From Tritrichomonas foetus (Eukaryota; Parabasalia; Tritrichomonadida; Tritrichomonadidae): 61,938 nucleotides of DNA. The notes under the pieces are model-generated. The model was not told the DNA's origin, made no database searches, and saw only the letters and a program-made list of their open reading frames with translations. Below are positions 48,481 to 57,505 of the stretch, in pieces. Location: the NCBI GenBank assembly GCA_001839685.1, contig MLAK01000576.1, positions 1 to 61,938 of the forward strand, in the 5' to 3' direction. The number at the start of each line of letters is the position of its first letter. Position 1 is the first letter of the stretch. Position numbers and translations under genes: made by a program.

Positions 48481-49806
48481 ATGTCGTTCCTCAGTCCCCA
48501 AGATCTTCGTGGCTTATTCGATCAATTATGCAGTGAATATGAATATCTTTCCGATAACCGCTCGAAACTTGAAGCAGATTGCAACAAACTTCGCGAATAC
48601 ATTGAAGCCCAAGTTACACAGATTAAGCAGTTAAATCAAGATTTTGAGAAGCTCAAGCAAGAGTTCGCTCAACGTGGAGCTGAATTACCCCCAAGACAAA
48701 CCGCTCCAGTTGCCCAGGTACCTCCTCAATCTCAATCAGCCCAACAAATTCAATACAGCGGCGAGCAAGGCCAACAACAACCACAGGAGGAACCTCCAGA
48801 GCAAGATTGGGAACTCATCACTCTCGCAGAAAAGATCCAAAAACCAGTCATTATTGCATTATTGGCAGAAATCGTCGATATCTCCGTCATCTGCTCAACC
48901 GCTTTTAGTCCAGATGGAACCTGCCTCGCTATCGGCTCAGACAAAACATTACGAGTTTATAATATTGATAAAGACGATTTCCTTCTTCAGCACACAATTG
49001 GCGACAATGACGAGGAAGGAACAACCAACCACGTCAGGTCAATCTCCTGGACGGCCGACAGCCAGAAAATCGTTTGCGGTGGGGAAGATGGTCATATTCG
49101 TGTATTTGAACTTCCAAATGGTGAAATGACTCAGAATTTTGAAGCAGGTAATGGCGAAGTTTTTCAAGTCCAAATTTCAGCCAGCGGAACATTTTTCGCA
49201 GCAGTTACAGGCGATGGATGCCTCACTTTAATATCTATGACAGACTTTTCCCGTTTGGCTGTGATGACACGCCAAATGCCAGAAAATTCCCAGCCGATTG
49301 TTGCCACCTCACTTGCTGTTTCAAACGACGATAAGAAAATTGTAGTCGGCTATTCTGACAAAGTCATCGCTCTTTGGGATGCTGAAACAAAAGCATGTCT
49401 CGTTGAAAAAGAATGTCATAAGGATGGTGTTTATGCTGTGAAGTTCCTTCCAAACGGAAAGATGGTATCTGCTTCTCTTGATTCGACCGTGAAAATATGG
49501 AACATCATTGAAGAAAACGGCCAAACAAAACTTGAATTATGGAAGGAACTTGATGGCCACACAAACTTCGTCCTTTCACTTGCAGTCGATCCTAGCGGAA
49601 CATGGCTCCTTTCTGGATCTAAAGACCTCTCAGCAAGACTCAGCAACGTCGAGACAGGAGAAATGATATACAGTATCAAGGCGCACACGAATTCAATCAT
49701 CACTGTCGCCTTCAACCCGAGCGGACTCATGTTTTGTACAGGGTCAGGTGACCAATCGGTGAAAATATGGTCGATAACGCCGGAGGAGACAGAAGACGCA
49801 GCATAA
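48481..49806 (+). CDS. Tup1-like WD40 transcriptional corepressor
   Basis: A 441-residue protein. The N-terminus (5-66) is a coiled coil like the Tup1 tetramerisation helix (LRGLFDQLCSEYEYLSDNRS). A Gln/Pro-rich linker follows (70-105), then seven WD40 blades (about 145-436). Tup1-type blade sequences are visible: HTNFVLSLAVDPSGTWLLSG, SKDLSARLSNVETGEM, and NSIITVAFNPSGLMFCTGSG with DQSVKIWS. In fungi Tup1 is brought to promoters by DNA-binding proteins and represses through chromatin. Together with TAF5, Myb and the PHD protein it is part of the transcription set in this window. Another WD40 coiled-coil protein is possible but less likely. Confidence 0.82.
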   Translation: MSFLSPQDLRGLFDQLCSEYEYLSDNRSKLEADCNKLREYIEAQVTQIKQLNQDFEKLKQEFAQRGAELPPRQTAPVAQVPPQSQSAQQIQYSGEQGQQQPQEEPPEQDWELITLAEKIQKPVIIALLAEIVDISVICSTAFSPDGTCLAIGSDKTLRVYNIDKDDFLLQHTIGDNDEEGTTNHVRSISWTADSQKIVCGGEDGHIRVFELPNGEMTQNFEAGNGEVFQVQISASGTFFAAVTGDGCLTLISMTDFSRLAVMTRQMPENSQPIVATSLAVSNDDKKIVVGYSDKVIALWDAETKACLVEKECHKDGVYAVKFLPNGKMVSASLDSTVKIWNIIEENGQTKLELWKELDGHTNFVLSLAVDPSGTWLLSGSKDLSARLSNVETGEMIYSIKAHTNSIITVAFNPSGLMFCTGSGDQSVKIWSITPEETEDAA

Positions 49807-50141
49807 TTCTTAATTATTCTTTAATATTAAAAACGAAACTAAAAATGTATCTTCATTAATTTGGATTTTCTTTTTCCTTTGTTTCTCTTTCTTTGAACAA
49901 AAAATTCTTGATTTTGGGAATCTTTTGATTATGGGCTCTCCGGTCTGGGATTCTTTTTGAAAACGAATATTTTTATTCTAACATGAAATAGTATATTGCC
50001 TTTGAGCCTCACCATGGATTAAAAATCACGCATTAGTTGTTTGGATTTATCATACATGCAATCGCAATACTATCTTAATAAGAAGAAGAATGCGTAAAGT
50101 AAAGAATAATATATCATAGTTTATTAATGTATTTATTTTTA
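49807..50141. other. Intergenic between converging genes
   Basis: About 335 bp, AT-rich; nothing recognised. Confidence 0.5.
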
Positions 50142-51422
50142 TTATAATTTGCACAAAAACGCACTTAATCCCATTGCCATTACTGCAATATCACTTATAT
50201 CTTGGCGTGCTTCAATAGAAAGTGAATTCAACTCAGCTTTCAAAATAATCATTACCTCTTCATCTGCAGAATCAACTAAAATGCAATTTTTAATACTTTT
50301 CATTGCAAATCTTCCACGCAGATCAATGATCCACATGTTGTGTGCAGTGAGATGCGCTTTTCTGTTACAGTATGACTTAGGACCACCACCAAGATTTGGA
50401 AAATAAACACTAACATCACGTGGTCCCATATTTTCGTTCGGCGAATATTTTATGGTCATCAATTCTTCACCAAGCTCATTTTTATTTCGAAGAGAAAAGG
50501 AGGTTTTATGATTTGCCATTAAAAACGCGGCTTTAAAGTCCTGTGAGCTTAAATGTGTTTCTGTACCAGGTGTAATGAAAGCAATATCGCTCTGTTTAAT
50601 TTTGGTGTGAAGAATTGGAGCACCACCTTGAAAAAGCTGAAAATGAGTTCTTTTGCCACGAATCGAATGAGCACTTGAACGAGTTAACATATAAGGAACG
50701 AGAGTGTTTTTATATGTTGTTGGTGGCATTGTCATTGGATGAATTTGATTTTCATTTTGAATTTCAGGTTCAGAAATTGAAGAATCATTTGTTTGATGAT
50801 TTGTTTGATTAGCTATTTGACTATTTTCTTCATTGTTTTGTTGATTATTTTGTTTATTTCTTTGCTGGTTATTATTTTGGGATGAAATTTGGATTTCTGG
50901 TTCGTCATTTTGATGGGAAGTATTTTCATGCTTAGATGATGATTTAGTTGATTCTCTTTGTGCTCTTTGTGGTGGAATATTTCCTTCAATTTTTGGCGAA
51001 CCTCGTGGACGACGATAAGAAGATGCTTTGGATTCTGCTTCATTGATATTTTCACTTTTATTAGGTTTAGCAACACTCACAATATTGATTTCTTCATCAT
51101 CATAATATGAATCATATTCGTAGTATTCATCATCAATATTCACTAGATTAGTTTTTTGTTGTGCTTTGGATTGTTGAGGTTGGCGCATAGTAACAACAAC
51201 AGGAATGTCGTCACTATCAGATTCACTATCGCTAATGATCATTTGGTTTCTTTGGATTTGTGGGCGATTTGCCATTGGCCTTTTTTGGACTTGCTGCCTT
51301 TGAGGATGTAGTGGCTGAGGACGATTAGCATGTGGAATTGGCGCTGGCGCATTTTTTATGACTGGTGGAGACGAACTGGAACTTTCTTCATCATCGTCGA
51401 AAGTGATTGTAAAGAGACTCAT
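50142..51422 (-). CDS. Tubby-domain protein with a long disordered N-terminus
   Basis: 426 residues. Residues 1-205 are Asn/Gln/Ser/Pro-rich and low in complexity, starting with the acidic MSLFTITFDDDEESSSSS. The C-terminal 200 residues carry tubby hallmarks: FQLFQGGAPILHTKIKQSD, KTSFSLRNKNELGEELMTI, GPRDVSVYFP, then MWIIDLRGRFAMKSIKNCIL and a closing hydrophobic helix DIAVMAMGLSAFLCKL. Tubby domains bind PI(4,5)P2, and in animals TULP3 carries receptors into cilia. The GPR motif and the buried C-terminal helix are intact. A membrane-lipid-binding, possibly flagellar, role is inferred. Confidence 0.85.
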   Translation of the reverse strand: MSLFTITFDDDEESSSSSPPVIKNAPAPIPHANRPQPLHPQRQQVQKRPMANRPQIQRNQMIISDSESDSDDIPVVVTMRQPQQSKAQQKTNLVNIDDEYYEYDSYYDDEEINIVSVAKPNKSENINEAESKASSYRRPRGSPKIEGNIPPQRAQRESTKSSSKHENTSHQNDEPEIQISSQNNNQQRNKQNNQQNNEENSQIANQTNHQTNDSSISEPEIQNENQIHPMTMPPTTYKNTLVPYMLTRSSAHSIRGKRTHFQLFQGGAPILHTKIKQSDIAFITPGTETHLSSQDFKAAFLMANHKTSFSLRNKNELGEELMTIKYSPNENMGPRDVSVYFPNLGGGPKSYCNRKAHLTAHNMWIIDLRGRFAMKSIKNCILVDSADEEVMIILKAELNSLSIEARQDISDIAVMAMGLSAFLCKL

Positions 51423-52528
51423 CGATTTTTTTTAAACGTTCATCTTGTCTTTGAAAAATTTTGGAGTCATTCAATATTCACTCACCTCAATTCTAAGCAT
51501 CTGCTATTTTGTGTGTGTAATTAGCCTTGATTTTTCAAATAAACATTCAAAAGCGCCATTTTTTGAATTATATCAATTCTTGAATGTCATGATTTCATTC
51601 CTGCTTATTAAATTTATCAACACATAGATTCGTTGGATTCATTGATTTATATAAGGCCTAGGATCTCATTTATATTATATACTTTTGTTTTATATAATAA
51701 ATTCCATCTTTTCAGTTTTTATTCAAAGTAATTAGTGAAATTCATTTATGTTCCATTTTCCCATCATAAATCATTCTAATTTGTATGTCATTTTAATGAG
51801 AATAAATAAAAAAGAGAAACAGAAATTTAATTATTAGTGAAAATAAATCATTTTAATGAGATACAGTGAAAATATATCTTCTGAAATATGTTCTGCTTTA
51901 TTTAAAATAGTTTAACACTAAATTTCTTGTATTGATATCAATTTGGATAGATTTCGTATTGCATACAGTTTTCATAATTTTGATAAATAAATCTTATTTA
52001 TAAGCACAATTGTTGTGGAAATGTTCCTCAAATGCATTTCATTTATGAAATTATTTCACTTGTTTGAAAAACAACAATTGTTAACAAAAGTTAAACCAGC
52101 GTTTTATGAAATTTATTCAAAACTTCTCTGGAGTCGAACCTCCATTTAAAAAAATCAATGTCTTCGATTTAAGAAATCTATGAGATGATTCACCATATCA
52201 TCCCATATTCCTTTACCTGAGTGTTTTTCAATACAACACATCATCCCATCAAGAAGCACTTTTCAAAAAATTATTTGTTTTGTTAAACATTCTTTCAATA
52301 ATATTTCGTCTTTTGATAGTGTGAAAGCGAAACGTTCTCAAAAAAATGAATGATCATATTTCATTTTGTTTAAAACTTTTATCATAAAATTCCCACTAAT
52401 GACTTTGAATAATTGTCATCATTGATACTCATTGAAAAAATAACTGAAAGAAAAAAGTTCTTTTCTGCAAATTGTTGATTGAATTTTTTTGTTAAAGGCA
52501 AAAAGATCTGAAATTATTACCTGGTAAA
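51423..52528. other. Intergenic between divergent genes
   Basis: About 1.1 kb, AT-rich. Short frames of up to 65 codons near 51330-51627 carry no signals. No RNA gene recognised. Confidence 0.4.
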
Positions 52529-53524
52529 ATGGAGGATACAATATCGAAGCATCATTATAAAGTACGATCCAAAATTGGAATAGGTGGCTATTCTTCAGTG
52601 TATCTTGTTTTCTCAGAGAGATATCAGCAAAGCTTTGCAATTAAAATCATTCCAATCCAACAGTGCAAAACATCATATGACTGTGAAATTCAATCTCTTA
52701 TTGGACTGAATCATCCTAACATTATTAAAATGTATGAACATTTTAAAGATGACAAGTTTTTATACATCGTTTTTGATTATTGTCCAAATGGGAGTCTCAT
52801 GGACGAGATTGATATGAAGGGGAAAATAAATGAACCGAGGTTTTTGATATTATTCAGAGAAGTATGTACTGCTCTTCGCCATTGTCACTCCAAAAATATT
52901 GCTCATCATGATATGAAACCTGCAAATGTTTTGTTAGATAAATATGGGAGATGTGTTCTTGCTGATTTTAATCTCTCCCAAAATGGAAATATGAGTCAAA
53001 ATTTTATGGGCTCAAGGGTTTTCATGGCTCCTGAGCAAGTAAAGATGGAAATTTATGATCCATTAATAGCAGATATATGGTCATTAGGCGTAACTCTTTA
53101 TATGATGGCAGCTGGTGATGTTCCTTGGCCTCTAACAACACTTGATGAACTTGATAATGCAATTATAAAAGGTGTCATTCCTTTCCCACCTGATTTGAGA
53201 CCTGAAATAGTGAAGCTTATTTCAGTGATGCTGAATATTGATTGTTCAAAAAGACCAACAATTGATCAGATCTTAACAATGGAAGTATTTCCACCACAGG
53301 TTCCTAAATATGGTTCTAATAGAATCATTAGAAGGAATGAGATTCCAGAATGCGATATTTCCGGTTGTAAATCACCTGAAATTCAAAAAAGACTAGGTAT
53401 GACAGTGCTGAGCCCAATACCTTCCAGACGCGGCATTGACGGAAGAAGGAGGAGATCAAACACACTTAATGTAATAACTATTCCTAAAGTTACACTATCA
53501 AGTGTTTTGACAGAAGATAAATAG
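52529..53524 (+). CDS. Ser/Thr protein kinase with DFN in place of DFG
   Basis: A 331-residue kinase. Glycine loop GIGGYSSV (18-25), catalytic Lys in AIK, VFDYCPNGSL at the hinge, catalytic loop HHDMKPANV (HRD changed to HHD, catalytic Asp kept), activation segment ADFNLS (DFG changed to DFN), MGSRVFMAPEQ, then DIWSLGVTLYMM and RPTIDQIL. The general form is CAMK-like, as in the large expanded kinase sets of parabasalids. Since the Mg-binding Asp, catalytic Asp and Lys remain, it is probably active despite the two changes. The C-terminal 80 residues are basic with Ser-Pro sites. Substrate unknown. Confidence 0.9.
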   Translation: MEDTISKHHYKVRSKIGIGGYSSVYLVFSERYQQSFAIKIIPIQQCKTSYDCEIQSLIGLNHPNIIKMYEHFKDDKFLYIVFDYCPNGSLMDEIDMKGKINEPRFLILFREVCTALRHCHSKNIAHHDMKPANVLLDKYGRCVLADFNLSQNGNMSQNFMGSRVFMAPEQVKMEIYDPLIADIWSLGVTLYMMAAGDVPWPLTTLDELDNAIIKGVIPFPPDLRPEIVKLISVMLNIDCSKRPTIDQILTMEVFPPQVPKYGSNRIIRRNEIPECDISGCKSPEIQKRLGMTVLSPIPSRRGIDGRRRRSNTLNVITIPKVTLSSVLTEDK

Positions 53525-54218
53525 TATTAACATTTGTTAAATGATTAATGCAATATGTTGTGATAGTAAAAAAAAAGAAAATAAATAAATAAAAAATGGC
53601 TTAAACAAAAGATGTATAAAAGCTATGCAACATTTATTATTTAAACATATACTTATTCATTAATCAAAATCTTCTAACAAGTTGAAATTTGTATTGTTAA
53701 ATGGAAACTAATTTCTTTCGAAGTAGTGACTCACACTCAGTAGTACTAACACAATTAGCTGCTATAAAAATAATGTAATATTCATTTTGATGAGAAGTCA
53801 CCAAACAAACAAAAAGACAAAAACAAGTAATTGAGATTTTTCAATCATTTTTATACTTCTTTTTAAAACTGTTTCCATAACAAGCTCATGAGAAGGGTTC
53901 GTGTTATATGTTTGCATCATATTGCCGTGCACTTTCGATATAATGTTATAAATGAGGGGTTATAATGTTGATCATTTCTGCAATCTGGACGAGGACCACA
54001 AGGAGTGAGTTGAGTTTTTCTTCAATTTCTCAAAAATGAATAATTCAGCCTTTTTTTTCCCGTGAATATTTCATCACCGGGCAAGTTTGTCAATAAATAA
54101 TACAACTATTTTTTTTTTTTTTGGTTTTTGCATAATTACTATTTTTTATTTTAATGAGGAGTGTTAAATATAAGTAGGAAATATATGTAAGAATGCTTTA
54201 CTGTAGGGCAAAGATCGT
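53525..54218. other. Intergenic between converging genes, with a GC-richer patch
   Basis: About 690 bp. The part at about 53885-54090 is richer in G and C and includes GGACGAGGACCACAAGGAG near 53987-54005 and a CCCG/CGGG dyad (54059-54081). It could be a small structured RNA, but no known RNA family was matched. Confidence 0.3.
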
Positions 54219-54632
54219 TTATTCAGCCAAATTGAAGAAAGCAAGAAGCTTTTTATCTTGAGCTGTTTCTTCATCTTCACAAAGTTCATTCAACCAATTT
54301 TGGAGGGCTTCCATACGCTGTGTAACGAAATCTGTTTCCTTGTTTCCGATGAATTTCTTTGGTGGGAATGTGCGGAGGAGTCTGATTGCACCATAATCGT
54401 GAATTAAGGACTCGTTGAAATCTAAAAGTTGTGAATAACGATAGCGGTTTTCTGAGCATTTTTGTTCAGCGCCTGTTGAATCGTGCAAGTAGCAGCGGAA
54501 GTTGAAGAATGTGGCTTTAGCAGCTGGGTCGTCTTGATGGCCTGTAATGATTAAGGCGATCTTGTTGTCAACTGGGCAGCTGGCGAGTTGCTTCTCTTTG
54601 ATGGAATCGATTGTTGAAGGATCAAGATTCAT
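54219..54632 (-). CDS. PX-domain protein (phosphoinositide binding)
   Basis: 137 residues, essentially a lone PX domain. The middle shows RYRYSQLLDFNESLIHDYG followed by LLRTFPPKKFIGNK (the Pro-rich loop) and TQRMEALQNWLNELCED, which are the standard PX order. The Arg before YSQLLDF is the expected PI3P-phosphate ligand. PX proteins of this size recruit to endosomes, often as sorting-nexin-like factors. A strong initiator (TCACTTA) 13 nt upstream supports the start. It fits the trafficking set (Rab11, syntaxin) in the window. Confidence 0.9.
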   Translation of the reverse strand: MNLDPSTIDSIKEKQLASCPVDNKIALIITGHQDDPAAKATFFNFRCYLHDSTGAEQKCSENRYRYSQLLDFNESLIHDYGAIRLLRTFPPKKFIGNKETDFVTQRMEALQNWLNELCEDEETAQDKKLLAFFNLAE

Positions 54633-54640
54633 ATTTACAA

Positions 54641-54647
54641 TAAGTGA
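54641..54647 (-). promoter_or_regulatory. Putative Inr, TCACTTA, for the PX gene
   Basis: Full heptamer match on the minus strand, about 13 nt before the ATG at 54632. Confidence 0.5.
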
Positions 54648-55050
54648 ATTCTCTCAATTTTTTCATTTCACAATTCATCTCAATTGAATGTGAAACAATT
54701 GAACCTATCGTTAGCCTATCATGGTCAAATTATGGGTTCATTAGGTGAAATACTCTTTCATTGAATTCATTGAAACCGAAAAGTTATGGAATTGAATTAG
54801 TCAATTTTGGACATGATGCATTTTTCCAAACTCATCCGTTATTAAAGTCATTTTCTTTAGAGAAATAGTAAGTGTCAAAAAATAAGTCAATTTTCCACTA
54901 AGAAGGTCAAATGTGATTTCACCTTTATTATTTACGCCTTGATTTGATTGCGGAAACTAAGAGATTATATTCAAATGAGCTTTCCATAAAATTCCAAAGC
55001 CAATATTGTTAAATAATAATAACCACTAGTTTCTTTCCCTTGATTTTTTT

Positions 55051-55248
55051 TTAAATATTCATCTTTGTGTTGTGAAATTTCATATGAATATTCTGCATTT
55101 CTTCAATAAGATATTTTTCGTTCGTTTTGTAATCTAATTCACCCAATTTAGATTCCCTTTCATAATAACCTTCAACAGACCATTCTTGAAGGTGATAGCT
55201 GTTGAAATCATGTCTGGATCCTATAGAATAATGAGATGGATGTATTCT
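55051..55248 (-). pseudogene. Remnant resembling an F5/8 type C (discoidin-like) segment
   Basis: 65 open codons ending at TAA, with SYHLQEWSVEGYYERESK followed by LGELDYKTNEKYL. This resembles the strand pair (SWxxEGSNDxxxWxxLDxxTN) of F5/8C-like domains, which parabasalids often carry behind BTB domains. The frame is closed by stops on both sides, and no intact upstream domain is found. Resemblance only. Confidence 0.4.
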
Positions 55249-56049
55249 TTAATTTATGAAATCATTGCATTTCCAACTATTTTCAACCTAATAATGTTGA
55301 AAATACTTTTTGGTTATACATTTAGGATAGTTACGATTAACTGAATAACAACTTACAGTAACAACATTTATATCAAGAACATTACTGCCACATTTTAGGT
55401 TAAATAATGAATAATTCCAGTGAAACAATTATTTATTAGACCGGGATCAAATGAGCAATAAAAAAATTCTTTTTGCTAATTTCGAGAATTGGAAAATTCA
55501 TTTAACTTCGATCGATTTGGGTGAAAACAAATTTTTAGTTTAGACCATAGTTTATTCGTCAGTGTATTATAATCAAAATATGGAAGATATTGTTCAGATC
55601 CATTTCACTCAGTTTTTCAAATTCACCATATTCATAGAGATGATTGATTTAATCTTTAATATTATTGAAATTGGATAATGAAATAATGAAATTAGGAAGC
55701 TGATCTTCATTTATATAAGCTTAATTTCTCATTTGAAATAATAGTTTGAATCATTTCATAGAAATGACATTTTTTTTTAAGATCCCATTATTTCAGATAT
55801 TTCCTTCTACATTCATTCAAAACAAAAATTACAAACACATGAAGTAGATCAATCATCCTATTTTGCCAAATAAATATTTGTTATTTAAACTCGAGCTTAT
55901 TTATTCAAACTTTTCTTTCTTTCAATCATTTTCACATTTATTTTTAATCTTAATTTTGATTTATTACCTAATCAAATCAAAAAGCTAATACTTCTTCATA
56001 AACTTTCAATTTCAAAGAATTATTTTCATTTATTAAAATTCACTATTAC

Positions 56050-56226
56050 CTATTTCTTTATTTTTTCTTCAGTATCATCTTCTGGCCCAATATCATATAA
56101 AGCCATGACAATTTCATTATTTTTCAAGATATTTAATACCTTATCAATGTTTGGATCAATGAGGAATTCATTGATTTTCAAGAATTCACTCGGTTCGATA
56201 TTTATTTTCTCCTGGTGACAATATTA
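56050..56226 (-). pseudogene. Decayed C-terminal coding fragment A
   Basis: An open frame ending at TAG 56050-56052 with protein-like sequence (FLIDPNIDKVLNIL, then EIVMALYDIGPEDDTEE). Its end resembles that of fragment B at 56325-56447. Confidence 0.4.
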
Positions 56227-56324
56227 AGAACTTTAATTGAACTTGTTATCATTGCATTTTATTCATACAATTCTTGATCGGTTACATGTTTTCATCAAAG
56301 GATTTTTGTGCTTGTTTTTATAGA

Positions 56325-56447
56325 TTATTTTTCACTTTTTTCTTCAGAGAGTTCATTATTAAAATCGTCTTTTGGAATATCATATGCCATTAGCATTATT
56401 TGTTTAGAAACTACAGTTAAATTTGGATAGTATAAGGAGCTTCTCCA
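56325..56447 (-). pseudogene. Decayed C-terminal coding fragment B
   Basis: An open frame ending at TAA 56325-56327 with YPNLTVVSKQIMLMAYDIP followed by KDDFNNELSEE. The pattern N-(I/V)-x-(L/V)AYDI-P-x-DD and a Glu/Lys-rich end parallels fragment A, suggesting tandem copies of one decayed gene. Confidence 0.4.
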
Positions 56448-57492
56448 TCAAAGACAAAGTTTTATTGACTGAAGAGTTCCCGATTTCACGATCGTATTCT
56501 ATTATTTAATGTTTTTCTCGTAGATAATCAATTTTATAAAGCAAAAATGTGATTTTTCCATGCTACGAAGGAATAATTTTTCATTTTCATTAATGAACTA
56601 AAGAAAGCTGAAATAATATGAGGTCTATCCCTGTATATTGTCACATAAAGGGTGTTCTGGCAAAATTTGTTCTCACCATTAATTCTTTTCTCAATTTTAG
56701 TTTTTATAGCCACAGTTTTGATATTTTGATTTTGCATTCATTCATGCTTGCATTCCTACAGGCGTGATGTATTAGTATTTATTTCGGCGGAAGAAATCCT
56801 AATATGAAGAAACAGTTTAAATGTGGTTACTTATTTTTTCTAACAATATATGATCTTTTATTTCTTTTCCCAATCAGTTTTGGCGAAAAAATTATAATAA
56901 AAAATCGTTTCAATTTTTTTTTTCTCAAAGCATTTTGGTTTTATGTATTCATTGTCCTCATGACAAATTTGGCAGATGTACTGCGAAGAATGTCTGAAAC
57001 AAATGGGAGAATCATACCCCGCAAAGTTTGTTTTTTCCGAACTTCCCAATATACATTTTGAATGGAATCGCCACATCACATAATCGGATTTCGCTATTGA
57101 AAAAAAAATTATGTGAAAAATAATGTTCAAATATTATTTATATAATTTCTTCCAACATACTTTCTATATATCTATTCCTTCAAAAAAAATCTTGGGTGGT
57201 ATAGAAATTGTGGGATATTTCTGAAGCCCTTCACAAAAAATTTATCATCATACAATTGACTTGGTGTGTATTCAATAATGTTCTTTTCAATTTTCAATAA
57301 CAGTATTTAAAGTCAAAGACATTCATATAAATTTAGATTAATATTTTTATTTTCTGTGGATATTATAGGATTTTCAAAATGTGATTTAAATATTCTATAA
57401 ATAAATTGAAACCCGAAAAAGTCGTTTTTTTCTCAAAAAAGTTCTTAATACTGAAAAAAGCTATCAATTCGGGCGAATCAATGAAGATCATT

Positions 57493-57497
57493 TCATT
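57493..57497 (+). promoter_or_regulatory. Putative Inr, TCATT (a second copy at 57488)
   Basis: Two overlapping TCATT motifs lie 9-18 nt before the ATG at 57506. Confidence 0.45.
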
Positions 57498-57505
57498 CTT
57501 TTTCA

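Larger units (their letters stand above)
54648..57492. other. Gene-poor stretch holding decayed coding remnants
   Basis: About 2.8 kb without an intact gene. Minus-strand protein-like fragments lie at 56325-56447, 56050-56226, about 55565-55640 and 55051-55248, and are listed separately where clear. Frames at 56534-56737, 56804-57061 and 56858-57130 are ambiguous and not called. Confidence 0.45.

Noticed and set aside
53745..53758. ACTAACACAATTAG, like the trichomonad intron 3' motif
   Set aside because: No coding sequence or 5' splice signal around it; likely chance.
56858..57130. Cys-rich minus-strand frame that might be a zinc-binding protein
   Set aside because: The Cys spacing does not repeat like a known finger and there is no promoter motif; too weak to call.
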